Below are positions 10,758 to 22,410 of a DNA stretch of 64,000 nt, piece after piece. The translations under genes and the position numbers were made by a program. The stretch comes from Rhizoclosmatium globosum (Eukaryota; Chytridiomycota; Chytridiomycetes; Chytridiales; Chytriomycetaceae). The notes under the pieces are model-generated. The model searched no databases. It was not told the origin of the DNA and was given only the letters and a program-made list of their open reading frames with translations. The number at the start of each line of letters is the position of its first letter. Positions within the stretch are counted from its first letter, which is position 1. Where the stretch lies: the NCBI GenBank assembly GCA_002104985.1, contig MCGO01000060.1:124001-188000 (forward strand), read 5' to 3'.

Positions 10758-12427
10758 TCATAATGTGGCTCTCCTCGCTGCATATTCCTCCTCATACTCT
10801 CTCTGCTCATACGCGATAACATCTCGACGGCCACGAACAGGATCCGTACATTGCATGATAATAAATCCAATTAACGAAAGTATTGTGCATGGAACGAAAC
10901 CAATGTAGTCAGCTTCTTGGGAGGGACTCACGGTGGTAATAATAAAATTGACGAGTGGACCAATAAAGGCAGAACACTTGGTCATGATACCAAAAAGACC
11001 AAAGAAAGGTATGCCTTGTTGGTAGGAATCAATTCAGCGAGATACGTATTCATCAAAGCCCAAAAGGCGCCCCGTAGAATCCGGCTCCGATATTATAGAA
11101 CCAAAATTCACCCAAGCTTCTGTATCCTATCGACGTGGAAAACAAGCCAACAATACCCCAAGCATAGGTGAGCATCATCAACACGTTGGAGACTTGAAGC
11201 ATCGTTTTGGTCTCGATTTTGAACCAAAGCTGCACTTGCCAGAATACAAGACAGCCGAGCATCGACGCGACGGCTTGAGCCAAGGAGAGCAGGTTTGTTT
11301 TGAGCACGTTGTAATTTAGATAGTTTGGCTGAATGTAATTCTGAAGGATGACTCCCGACGCATTCAATCCATCCGTGAACAAAAAGTATCCAATAATGTA
11401 TCTCCAAGCTTGAGGAAGGAACTTGGACAGTTTGATCGCTTCCCTTGCTTCAGTAATACCCTGGGTATAGATATTCACTCCTTCAGGAATCGGGGGTCCA
11501 GGCCGTCTCTTGTCCAAAATGAAATACGGAATCGCAAACACAAGCCAATAAACGCCATACACAAGTGCATTCGCATTGTACGTAAAGTCAACTTGCGCAG
11601 CATCTGGATCCGGATTCAACGCAAAGATCACACCAGTGAAAATCAGCAACGGAACAGCCCATCCAATATTAGACCAATAAGTAGAAACCATTGAAATACG
11701 TCCTCGTTGAATCGCAATTTCTTCGTCAACCTCGCGAACTGTGCATCCCCGATCAATCTTGTCATACACACTTGGCATATGGCAAGCGAGGCGGGGGAAA
11801 GCGGCAAAGAAGAACGAAAGAGTCATTTGATAGCAGACTTGTGTAAACATCAGCATCCCAACAGCGATCGCCCAATGCGTCGTATGCAAATTCACAAACA
11901 CAAAGGCAAAGTGCATCGTAATCACATGGCAGTTGTCCAAAACAAGAATGTTCGTCCATAGAGCTTGTAGTCTCCCAAACCACCCAATGTAATCAGTAAT
12001 ACGCAGCGGTAAATTGGGTCAACGCAGTCTGAAGCAAGGAAAAGGCAACTTGAGGTATCTGGTACTTTCCATATCCAACCATGCATGCTGGATTGCCATT
12101 AACTCCGCACTTTGCATCAGGGGGGAAAGCATCGGCAGGTTTAAGGGTGGCGTTGTAGGCTTTCCAGTTTTCATTGGCATGTAGGTTGATCATTGCGGGA
12201 ATCAGATTGGCGAAAGATCCATTCGAACCACCGCCGTTGTCACCATTGTAGAACAGTAGTACGACCTGTTGGCAGATGGTGAGTGATCAAGTTACCCATA
12301 CTCAAGAGTGCTTACCACAACTCATAGATAGATACTACAGCAACAGTCGCATGTACTTGTGTGGATTGGCAGTGGCAGATGGATTATACTCTTCAAGTTC
12401 CTCCAAGGGCTTGAAGTCGCCTCTCAT
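10758..12427 (-). CDS. Atg22-like MFS transporter, copy 2
   Basis: This is a paralogue of copy 1, nearly colinear along its length (FFAAFPRLACHMPSVYDKI, PQAWRYIIGYFLFTDGLNASGV, LMMLTYAWGIVGLFS). The start is ATG 12427 (MRGDFKPLEELEEYNPSAT), replacing the MAIDKTIGG start of copy 1. The intron after YELW is conserved (about 12266-12313). Single-base corrections are needed near 12345, 11995, 11945, 11072 and 11007. It ends EEEYAARRATL at 10758. Predicted vacuolar or plasma-membrane effluxer; substrate unknown. The two copies face the same way and are separated only by the Oca-like gene, which suggests tandem duplication. Confidence 0.65.
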
Positions 12428-13009
12428 TTTCGGAAGTTGTTTCGTTGAGGAGACGCCAGCCACTGCGCCTTCCTTTTTGTTCCCAAATTAAAAGACGGAG
12501 ATCCGGAAGATCCCAAATCGAAAGAGATTGCGGGGAATCAAAGATTTTAATTTGTGATCAAGAGGCACTTTGTTTTCTTGTTTGCGAATGAAGGATGCTC
12601 TGAAACGGATGGGTTGCATGATGCGTTCCACATTCAATGAGTTAGTTTCTTAATACGAATGCAATAGCTGAAAGAACTGAATCATGAAAAAAGTGATTTC
12701 ACGGATGGCAGATGGGTCGGAGCTGCAAAAAAGACACCCCCTGCTCCATGCTGTGAAGAGAAGACACCAGCCTCATCACATTACGCCTCCCAATTTCGAA
12801 GGGGTTTGGTCTTGGAACTACACCTAATCCTCCGTTCGAGTAAAAGCATTCACTCCCGGACCTGAAAATTCACAGCCAATCTTCACTTTAATGAAGCGAT
12901 GCAACAGTACGATTATGTGTAGCTTGACCTTCCAGCAAGCATCACAAAGAAATCAACAGAACAAAAAGTTTAATGAACGAATACGTTATTAAGTTAAGGT
13001 AAGGATAGT
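12428..13009. other. Intergenic region between Atg22-like copy 2 and POT copy 1
   Basis: About 580 bp with no supportable coding frame. It carries the Atg22-like copy 2 promoter and the 3' end of the POT gene. I see no repeat or RNA gene here. Confidence 0.45.
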
Positions 13010-14902
13010 TCAGAGGTGAGCAGTTGGACGCAACGCCTTTGGTACATATGTACGAGAAATAATGTACTGGATAATGCAGCTGAGGAAACACAAGCCTGCA
13101 ACCAAGTAGAAGAAGTTCTCACGGGTCCATGTAGTGTCTTTTGCACCCAAAGTTGCTTCCAGAAGTGCGGTAGCAAGGAACGATCCAGTTCCAACCGTGA
13201 ACAAAGACAAGGCAGCACAGAAGGATTTCGTCCGCTTTCCAACTTCGATGTAACAGAAGTTGAGACCAGAAATCGAGAAGAGACATTCGGAAATAGTGAT
13301 GACAAAGTACATGAGAATTGCCAGAGGATAGAGACGCTTGATTGACAGGAATCCGGGCTTCCACCGTCGTAACAGTTGGCGTTGACGCTCTTTTGAATCA
13401 ATGCCGCCATAATGAAAGCAAGTCCAGCGATGAACTGACCAAGAATCATACGTTGCATAAGACCAAACTTCTCAGCTCCAAACTTTCTGTCGACAAAGGG
13501 AACAACCAGTTGGCAAAGAGCGGGGCGAGAATGATGATGAAAATCGGGTTCCAGATGTTGTTGACGGTTTCAGATGTGAAGAAAGATGTTGATTTGTCTC
13601 CTCCGAATGGAATCGCCATCTGGTCTCCGATGTCTTGCCATGTGGATCCGTTTTGGTTGAACGCCATCCAGAAAATTGGCCCTGGCCAGATTGCACCAAT
13701 AACCTTGGCAAGATCGAGCATTTCAACAACCGCAGCCTCAGTGTGAGAATCACAGGTCTTTTGGTAAGCCTCGTCCTTGGTCTTGCAAGAAAAGCGGTTC
13801 TTGATGTAAACATACGCAACAGCGAAAATGTCGATGAGGATGAACTTTCCAGCTGGTGGAACAACACGGTAATATCTGTAATAATAAATGGTGAATTGGT
13901 ATTCTCGAAAAAGGTGAAATGAAATGTAAACAAACCTGTATCCAAACACAAAGACTCCCAAAGCACAAGCCATGAAACAAGTCAACATCAAGAAAGCCTG
14001 TGGGTAACCGTTACCAATTGGCTTCACTCCCGCCGCCTTCCAAACAGCCAACGTGTCTTCTGGGAAGGTGAAGAACTCCCTCTTCTGGATAGCTGGTGAT
14101 GCATACGACGCAATCACAGCACCCGCATTGATGGACATGTAGAAATAGTTGTAAAACTTCTGGAGACCGTACTTCTGAGTTTCAAGGAACTGGTCACCTC
14201 CGTGGGCGGAACACACGGCTTGATACCACCTGTTCCAAGAGCAATGAACAAAAGTCCGAGAAGTGGACCGACTCTTCCAATGTGGGTTGTTTCCACACCC
14301 ATCACGGTTGGCCAAGACGTAATGGTGAGAATCGAAAGACCGAGGACGTATACACATGAGAGAATCACGATTGTCTTGTACTTGTCGAGGTAAGAATCGG
14401 AAATCAAGGCACCGAGGAGTGGCGTGTAGTAGGCGAGTCCTTGGAAGATGTGGTACATCGAGTTGGCCTCCACTTTAGTAAGGTACCCAGCTGGTACTTC
14501 AAAAAGTTCTTGAGGATTGGAGTGAGACCGTAGTAACAGAAACGCTCTCCCAATTCGTTGGGGATAATCTTTAGGATTTGGGTTACAATGAAGTTGAAGT
14601 GGGTGGCGGTGAGATGGAAGCAGTGGGTTGTTGCAACTTGGTCAACTTACAAAGTAGACGGCAGTTGGCATGTGGTCTGGGTTTGCCATGAGCTTCTCCT
14701 CAATAGCTCTTGTACGCTGCTCTTCAATCCCATTGCGCTTGATCTGGGCTGGTGTAAGCTTCGTTGTGAGTCCAGCGAATTGGTGGTCCTACAGAGCAAA
14801 ATGATTCATATCAGTTACAGTTGTGGAGAAACCGTGTGGAGGAAAATGGAAGCTCACATGAAGACCAGATTCGAGGTTCTTGACTTCAACGGCGTCACTC
14901 AT
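13010..14902 (-). CDS. POT/PTR2-family proton-coupled oligopeptide transporter, copy 1
   Basis: This proton-dependent di- and tripeptide transporter has about 12 membrane segments and is expected at the plasma membrane. The start is ATG 14902 (MSDAVEVKNLESGLH), followed by a GTGAGC...TGTAG intron, a hydrophilic exon (DHQFAGLTTKLTPAQIKRNG) and a second intron. The POT hallmark IIPNELGERFCYYG and the PTR signature region (LGTGGIKPCVSAHGGDQF) are present. Another intron interrupts VFGYR/YYRVV (about 13876-13935). The C-terminus is EVGKRTKSFCAALSLF...RTYVPKALRPTAHL. Single-base shifts near 14475, 14215 and 13500 need correction. The paralogue at 17821-19567 has the same layout. Confidence 0.8.
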
Positions 14903-15403
14903 TGGATTTTTGTTTTTTTTCCCAACAACGAAGAACCATATCACTTCTTTTCTGCGCCCCCGAATTGGGTGGCTCAACAATTGAATTTTTAGTTCAAGAC
15001 GCCCATCTCCCCATTTTTCAACATCCTTCTTATCATTTCAGTAGTGTGGCACCTAGAGGCGTCTTGTTTTCAATAACGATACGAAAGGGGTGGAGGGAAT
15101 TTTCAATGGCAAATCTAAAAGTAGAGAGTGAATTGGCTGGTTGTCAAGTATATAAAGAGCGTTTATTATTACGAGTCATGTATTAGATCTAGACAGTGTT
15201 GCAATGTGGGAAAGTATGTGCTGTAGAGCAGTGAGAAAGTTGGGACTCTATCGATTTATTGGAAGTGTACGGCTCTTCGTGGTATCCAGTTACTTGAGCT
15301 TGACAGCAAGTTTAGTGCCCAATGACAAGTTAATTAATTGATCCAAATCCTTTCTTCTTGAAATACTTTCTTTTGTTTTCTTTCTTTGTCAGAGACTTGT
15401 CAA
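14903..15403. other. Divergent intergenic region, POT copy 1 / TAF1A-like
   Basis: About 500 bp between two divergent starts. It contains one TATA-like string (TATATAAA at about 15149) whose assignment is unclear. No gene or repeat is supported. Confidence 0.4.
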
Positions 15404-17754
15404 ATGGATTTACCACTGTCACAACCTTCTCCTCCAACCGCCGAATCCAATTCAAGTGCAGCACCACCGACCTTGGCAAAGCGAAAGCGGAAGACAGTTT
15501 CGCGCGTTGGACAAGAATCGATTGAGGCGCTGGTGTCGACGAGTTGTGTATCACCGCTACTTCGCACGTTGCTTCTCTGTGGCGGTGCAGCGAATGTGCT
15601 CAATGTGTTTGTCAACAGAAAACACGTGTCGAAAAGAGACGAAATGCTGGATAGATTTGGGCGTGGTTGGAAGGGTGTTTTGGCTGTGAAGCTGGACAGT
15701 GTCAAGGGTACAGTTACCTGGTTTAGCTATCAGAGGGTACTCGGGCCTGGGTGCTTACTCGATGCTTAGATGAACTGGACCAGAGGAGGCTGATCAACAT
15801 CATGCAGCTGTACATGCAAAGAATGAAGAAAGTGGTTGGTTTCGATGGTGTCAAACATGCAAACAAACTGATCACTGCCACAGGACAGAGACCTCCTCCT
15901 CCACTTTGTCATGGTCCACATCCACTTTGGAATGCTCGACGAAGCCTTTGCCATCCTCGAAAGGTGCGTTCCTGTCACTTGGATCCAGCCACAATACAAT
16001 CCTAAACACAAAGAAAAGGTTTATTTCTCTTCCACCACATTCTGAAGACTCTGTCCTTGTTGGTTATGCAGGGCTGCTTTCGTTCGTTCTTTGGAGGACC
16101 CAGACAGAAAGACTTCGAGCTTCAGCTTCCCTCACAAACAATTCACAGGCGTATTCTTACTCGTTAACTCAAACCACGATCGACGAATCAGACGAAGGTA
16201 TGCTATTCTATAAACATTCAGTTCTGATCTTACATGCCTTCAGAAAACTTCACATCCTCATTTTATCGAAGTGCAATCTCATTCTTTAAGCAATCACTCG
16301 AACTGCCGCAAGGATACGAAAATGACATGTTCATATCATGTTATGTTAAATTATTACTGATGAGTGAGGATCTAGTGAGGGCTGAAGAAGTCCTATTGGA
16401 GTTTCAAAAGCGAAATACATTGAATCCAAATTCATGCCGGTATTTCTCTCGTTTAATGGTTACAAATCATCTAAAATTTATTGTCAGATACCTTCTCGAA
16501 TTCTATAACATGAATCCTCCACCTATATTCCCAGTTTCTCTGGCACAAGACTTGCTCCACCTTGACCCTCTCTCCGAACCATCTCTTGCACTCCTTCCAC
16601 TTCTGTCCCACTACCAAAATACTCTTTCAGCACCAGACCTCCATATTCAAGTAATCACGCTTATCGCCAAACGATTAGATTATGACAAAACTGCCTCTGA
16701 TTTCCCTCTCTGGAACACCCTCGTCCACCACATTCTCTCCCTCCGCGACGTCTCTCCAACAGCAGATGCACCCATCTGGCAAGACCGTCGATACTGGTGG
16801 ATCGACCTCCACTGCCCCTGCAACAACACCCCCCTGAACCCGTCCCCCCTCAAAGCAATCGCCCTATACCTCATCTGCGGTCCCCACCCTCGCCTCCAAA
16901 TCCTATACCCACAAACAACAATCCTCTCACAAGACTCAACACCCTTCTCCTTCCTCATCCCTCCCGAAATCGTATACACAGCTCCCATCTCAGGCGTCCC
17001 AACATGTCTCTTGACGCCTCCACCCAAGAAACGAATTCGAACTGGAGACAGACGCGTGAGAATCGAGAAAGGGTTCACGGAGCAGGAAGTTCGTGGGCAT
17101 CTTGGTGATTTGTACGGGTTTGGAGGGACGGTTGAGGCGGGTAGTAGTAGTAGTGACAGTGATGATGACGGTGATGATGAGGCGTTTTGGGAGCCGGAGG
17201 GGTGGGCTTTCTCTGCGGAGATGAGACTGAGGAACGGGAGAAGAGGGCCGAAAGCTCGGATTTATAGGGAACGGAATGTTGGGGTTGTGCAGAGTCGTGT
17301 TTCGAGGGAAATTATTAGTGAGGATGATGAATATAGTGAGTATGTTGATGAGAGTGAGGAGGATGAGGATGACGATGATGAAGATGGGGAGGGAGGTGGT
17401 GGTGAGTCTGGTGAAGGAGAGGGAGACGAGGTTGAAGTGAATCGGGTTGAACGGGTTTGGTTTGAAAATGTTGAGTCTAGTGATGATTCGGAGGAAGAAA
17501 GTATGCAGGATTTGAATGGACGTGCTCGATTGATGCGGCATGAAGCTGGGTGTCGAGCTATTTGGGATGGAGTGGAAGAAGTTGCGAGGTGGGGCGCTGG
17601 AGTTGTAACTGAAGGAGGGGTGACATCAATGAGCGAAGGCGAAAGTGACGAAGAAGCTGATTCATCCGATGAGGAGGAAGAGTTCGATTTCAACGCAGTA
17701 CTGAAGAAAGTTGAGTCGAAATCGTTTTTGGATCAAAGGAGGGGCAGCTGGTAG
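15404..17754 (+). CDS. TAF1A/Rrn11-like RNA polymerase I initiation factor subunit (putative)
   Basis: Probable subunit of the Pol I selectivity factor (SL1/core factor). The main open frame (16234-17754) contains TPR-like helices (MFISCYVKLLLMSEDLVRAE, EFQKRNTLNPNSCRYFSRLM) and RRYWWIDLHC. These correspond in order and spacing to the human TAF1A helical repeat and its RKNWW region. Upstream exons give LLLHFVMVHIHFGMLDEAF, like the TAF1A segment around HHGMLEDA, and a basic N-terminus MDLPLSQPSPP...AKRKRKTV from ATG 15404. At least two introns and one or two single-base shifts lie between 15700 and 16230. Residues 300-460 are strongly acidic (Asp/Glu/Ser runs), and the end EEEEFDFNAVLKKVESKSF looks like a short binding motif. 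Assignment is by pattern, not search. Confidence 0.5.
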
Positions 17755-17820
17755 ATAATATAATCATGAGACTTTTATTATATATTTATCAGGGAATTCG
17801 TTTCGAACAAAATATAGAAA

Positions 17821-19567
17821 TCACAAATGAGCTGTTGGACGCTGGGTTTTGGCACATAGGTCCTGGCAATAATAAACTGAATAACAGATGAACCCATACA
17901 AAGTCCGGCAACAAGATAAAAGAAAGTCTCGCGTGTCCAGTATGTGTTATCTGGCGCACCGAGGGTGCCCTTCAGCAAAGCAGTAGCAAGGAACGAACCA
18001 GTTCCAACGGTAAAGAGCCAGAGAGAGGCACAGAAAGACTTGGTACGTTTTCCAACCTCAACGTAACAAAAGTTGATTCCGGAGATGGAGAACAAGCATT
18101 CAGCAAGAGTAGTGATGAAGTAGAGAAGAATTTCCCAAGCGATTGAAGTGGAGGACTGGCAAGAGTCGATTTTACCTCCGTCGAAACAGTTGGAGTTGAC
18201 GTTTTTTTGAATCAAAGCGGCAGCGATAAAAGAGAGACCAGCGATAAACTGACCACGTACATTCGTTGCATAAGTCCAAATTTATCAGCACCGAGCTTCT
18301 TGTCAATGACGGGAACAACCAGTTGGCAAAGATTGGAGCAATAATACAATAAAGATTGGGTTGGAAATGTTGTTGACGGTTGCAGAATCCAGGAACGAAT
18401 CGGCCTTGGACTGACCAAACGGCACAGCCATCTGATCACCCAAATCTTGCCACGTAGATCCGTTTTGGTTGAAAGCCATCCAGAAAATAGGAGCAGGCCA
18501 GATGGCACCAATAACCTTGGCCAAATCCATCATCTCAACAACCATTCCTTCCGTATAAGTATTACAAGTCTTTTCATACGCCTCTTGCTTTGGAAGACTC
18601 ATACGGTTCTTGATGTACGTGTACGCGACAGTGAAAATGTCAATCAAGATAAACTTTCCAGCAGGTGGAACGATTCTGTACGACTTGTATCCAGCGACGA
18701 AAACCCCGAGCGCACATGTCATGAAACAGGTGAGCATCAAGAAAACGTATGGGTATCCGTTTCCAGTTGGGTGAACATCGGCCTCCTTCCAAATCGCGAG
18801 AGTTGCGTTCGGGAATGTGAAGAACTCTTTCTTTTGGATGGCTGGGGAGACGTATGAAGCGAGGAGGGAACCAACGTTGATGGAGATGTAGAAGTAGTTG
18901 TAGAATTTTTGGAGGCCGTATTTCTGGGTTTCGAGGAACTGGTCACCTCCGTGGGCAGATACGCATGGCTTGATACCCCTGTACCGAGAGCGATGAGGAA
19001 AAGACCAATAAGGGGACCGGTTCTTGAAAGCATTGTGGTTTCAACACCCATAATAGTTGGCCATGAGGTGATGGTGAGGAGCAGGAATCCAAACACATAG
19101 ACGGAAGAAAGAATGGTGATGGTCTTGAATTTGTCGAGGTAAGAGTCGAGATGACGGCTCCAACAGAGGTGTGTAGTAGGCAAGACCCTGGAAGATGTGG
19201 TACATTTCATTGGCAGCAGTCTTTTCAAGGTATCCAAGTTGGTACTTCAAGAAGTTCTTGAGGACTGGAGTGAGTCCATAGTAACAGAAACGTTCGCCGA
19301 GCTCATTTGGGATAATCTGAAACAGCAAAACGTCAGTTTGATACTCTGTTGAACTTTGAGAGACGCCTAAACTTACAAACCAAACAGCCCGAGGCATCTT
19401 ATCAGAGTTCTCCATCAACTTGTCATCAATTCCATGTTTCTCTTCTCTTCAAGTGGCGAAGTCTGAGCTCATTCTGTGACAAGGCTTCAGCTCCATCCCT
19501 CTGAAAGCGCCGGCTTCATGTTATCCGTTGCCACCAAGAGGTCAGGTTGGTCGTTCGCTGTCTTCAT
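17821..19567 (-). CDS. POT/PTR2-family oligopeptide transporter, copy 2
   Basis: This is a paralogue of the POT gene at 13010-14902. The start is ATG 19567 (MKTANDQPDLLVATDN); the hydrophilic N-terminus runs to MPRAVWF, an intron follows, and then IIPNELGERFCYYGLTPVL. It has the same PTR core and loop (VETTMLSRTGPLIGLFLIALGTG, SAHGGDQFLETQKYG). The intron inside the FGYR region of copy 1 is absent here: the sequence reads GYKSYRIVPPAGKF without a break. Several single-base shifts are needed (about 19485, 19160, 18985, 18330, 18260). The raw frame runs to 17778, but one base fewer near 17838 gives RPTAHL and a stop at 17821, exactly as in copy 1, so I use that end. Confidence 0.75.
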
Positions 19568-20002
19568 TTTTTTGTAATGAACTTTTTTTCTTTTTGTATG
19601 GGCAGTTTTATGTTCGAAGGGTGGCTTAATTTTTTCGTTTGGTTGGGATTGAACCCTCATAGTTACTAATCCTTTCCCATCCCATTGCCACACAACTCAA
19701 GTTGGAAAATTATGAGGCAACTTATATATGAAGCGCTTAAATGCATAAAGATGCATAAGTTTACTTGAATTCAATATTGTCAAGCAGGCATGCATTCCAA
19801 GCCGAAAATTTATCAATTCCCCGAAATTTTCCGAAAGGGTTCGTTTTTCTTGAGGTGATTGCACTGGTGGCTGCAGCGCTGACATGATAGGAGGATCATT
19901 TCGAGCGACTTGTGATTTGGCATCATTGACCAGCAGTCACTCACATCAAAAACCAGGAAAGCACAAGGAAGAGCGCCATAAATATAATATGAAGCTTTTA
20001 AT
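19568..20002. other. Intergenic region upstream of POT copy 2
   Basis: About 435 bp, AT-rich, with no conserved coding frame. It contains the POT copy 2 promoter and the 3' flank of the deubiquitinase gene. Confidence 0.4.
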
Positions 20003-22354
20003 TTACTGTTGGACTGCATCCACATGTTCATAAAACAACATATAAGCTTGAACACCCAACACCTCCTCCAAACTACTCAACCGAACCTGCCCGTCACTCA
20101 TATAAACCCACGCTCACCTTCTCCCCCTCATCACCTTCAACTTTCATCGGAACCCTCACATACGCCACATAATGGCCACCAAACAAACTCCCAGCGTGCA
20201 CAACAACGCCGTATAACCGATACACGCCGTTATCAGGATCCCGTCTCCCCTTCTCAAAACAACGTCTTCCCACTCCCCGTCACCCCCTTCCGCTTTTCAG
20301 AGAGAGTTTCGGGAGAGGTACATTCCAATATCGAGGATTTCCGGGAATGCAACGTGTGTATCCAACTTTCGTGTACGTGTTCCGGATTTCCCGATGCGTT
20401 CGAACCGTTTCAGGTGGATGGCAAGGGTGCGTGGGTATGTGTGGATAAGGTATCTTTTGTATCCGTTTGTCAAGGTTTGTGGTTTAGTTGGTTTTGATGG
20501 GGACGCGGGGGTTGTGATGAGGGGAGGGATTGAGGGAGGGAGAGGAGGTCTGCAGTTGGATCGATTGTGTCGTCGTCGAGAATTGCGGAGGTTTCAGAAG
20601 AGGTGAGGGAGTCTGTGTCGCTGACATCGTTTTGGTCCTGGGATGTGGGGAGGTCGAGTTTTTTGTCGAGTGAGAGGGAAATGGTTGGTGCGGAAACAGC
20701 TGCACGGAGTTTTGTTGTAAAGGGAAGTGGTGGTGTGTCGTTGTCTGGGAGCTTTCCGTTACAATTGTCGCATACGAGTCCATTTTCTCCTCAAGTACGT
20801 CGCAACCGAGGAAATGCTCGAAACACTTTGCAGTGTGAGTTGCTTTGGTTTTCCAGAATTGGCGAGTTCAGCTGCCGCTGCAGCTCCTTGCTGAACTTTG
20901 ACAGTGTCCAGTGTACGAAATAGTTGTTCTGTGAGTTTCTGCTGCTCGCGGTCATTGAATGTGGTTGTTCCAGGTGGTAATAGACAATCCGATTGGTTGA
21001 CACTCAGTTTACTAATTGCTTGTTCCAAGTCAGCTTCAACACTTTGAAGTGGAGACGCAGGGCGAGAAGATGCTGGAGTCGCCTGTTTCGATGGGTTGGG
21101 ACTGAGTCTATTCCTCATGGCAGCAAGAAGATTGAACTAATTCGACATTATTAACAGACCTTACAAAAGTATAAAGACATACCCATTTCTTATCCTTATT
21201 CTGTTCTCCACCTGCCAAGTCTTTACTTCCTCCAACATCACTCCCAATACTCATACTCAAGTCCAAAAACTCTTCAAACCGAAAACTCAGCCCCCTACAA
21301 CTCGCACAAAGCACAACGAAACCAATTTTCCACCAAACACGTCATCCACGAAGCCACCGCCACCGTCTGGAATTAGTTTACCCGTCTCTGAATCTCTGGG
21401 ACGTTGCTCTTCACGGATTCCATCAAGAAGTGTTCGCAGAAGCTCATGAGCGTCTTGTTGGACCATAGATCTGTACATTTCGTATTTCTGTTTGAGTTGA
21501 GTAAATAGGCCAACGGGAGACACGACAGGGGAGAGTTTCCCAGCGGATCGTTGTGCGTGCATGACATTAATGAGATTCAAGAATGCTATGGGTGCTAAAT
21601 TGGTACAAGTTTGCATAATCAAACACTGAACGTACCCCTCGAAAGAGACTTTTGAATCACAGATGCAGCTTCTGGAGAGTCTTGGTTGCCCCAATATGGC
21701 TCCAACGCTTTCGTGTACGCCAGACACTGAACGGTGCTATTAAAGAAGCAAGTATTTCCCAGGTTGGAGAGGCCAGGAATGGGCAGCTTTGCACGAGCTC
21801 GTTTGATATCCTTATCAGATTGATGGGTTTCCCAGTCGAGGGTGCACTTGGCACTGGAATCGCCGCCAACGCCTTTCGTTCCATCTTTGCTTTTCCTGCG
21901 CAAACAGCGCTTTCACTTCCGCAATAATTTGGTTCTTTGTTCTGTCGCTTTGGAGAAAGTCGTCACAGGCATAGCACCACACATCGAGAGAAGATGGATT
22001 GATCACGAGACAGTGTTTGGGATTTGAAGACGAGTGTAATTCAGCGTGGTTGTTTTCAGATCTTCCACAGTGCACTTGGCCACACTGAAGACAGAGCCAG
22101 AGAAGATCGGCAGCTTGACAGCCCTGTTTTATAGTGTTATTATAGCATAATTAGCTTGATAAAGAAGGTGCAGATTGAAAGAGAGGACCGACCTTCTCCT
22201 GACACTTCACCGCTGAGCTTCGGCCCTTCCTCGCAGCCACAGCCTTTCTCACACGCCCAATATTGATGTTTCCACTCAAATGCGGACACTTTTTGACCAG
22301 AGAAACCTCGTTCGATTCGGTGGATTCAAAGTCAAGTTCCAGTTCAGAACCCAT
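20003..22354 (-). CDS. Ubiquitin-specific protease with ZnF-UBP domain (USP16/Ubp-like)
   Basis: This deubiquitinating cysteine protease of the USP family starts at ATG 22354 (MGSELELDFESTESNE). After one intron comes a ZnF-UBP domain with ordered Cys/His (CLQCGQVHCGR, HSSSNPKHCLVINP, VWCYACDDFL), which binds free ubiquitin C-termini. The catalytic Cys box is GLSNLGNTCFFNSTVQCL and the second part of that lobe is MVQQDAHELLRTLLDGIREE. A long Ser/Pro-rich insert (20760-21120) precedes the His lobe: LAIHLKRFERI, then VHAGSLFGGHYVAYV, and the end WVYMSDGQVRLSSLEEVLG...LFYE. Several introns and single-base shifts lie in 20200-21730. The active-site residues I can see are intact. It diverges from ALG1 with only 56 bp between starts. 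Confidence 0.8.
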
Positions 22355-22410
22355 TATCCAATTTTGTTTGTTACTTTTTCTATCGATTTAATTCATTTTA
22401 AATCCATTTG

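Noticed and set aside
17262..17693. Ser/Pro-rich minus-strand frame of 143 codons
   Set aside because: Antisense of the acidic Glu/Asp repeats in the TAF1A-like gene.
17778..17820. Extended C-terminus of POT copy 2 to 17778
   Set aside because: Comparison with copy 1 shows that the end RPTAHL and a stop at 17821 are restored by one base; the extension is out of frame.
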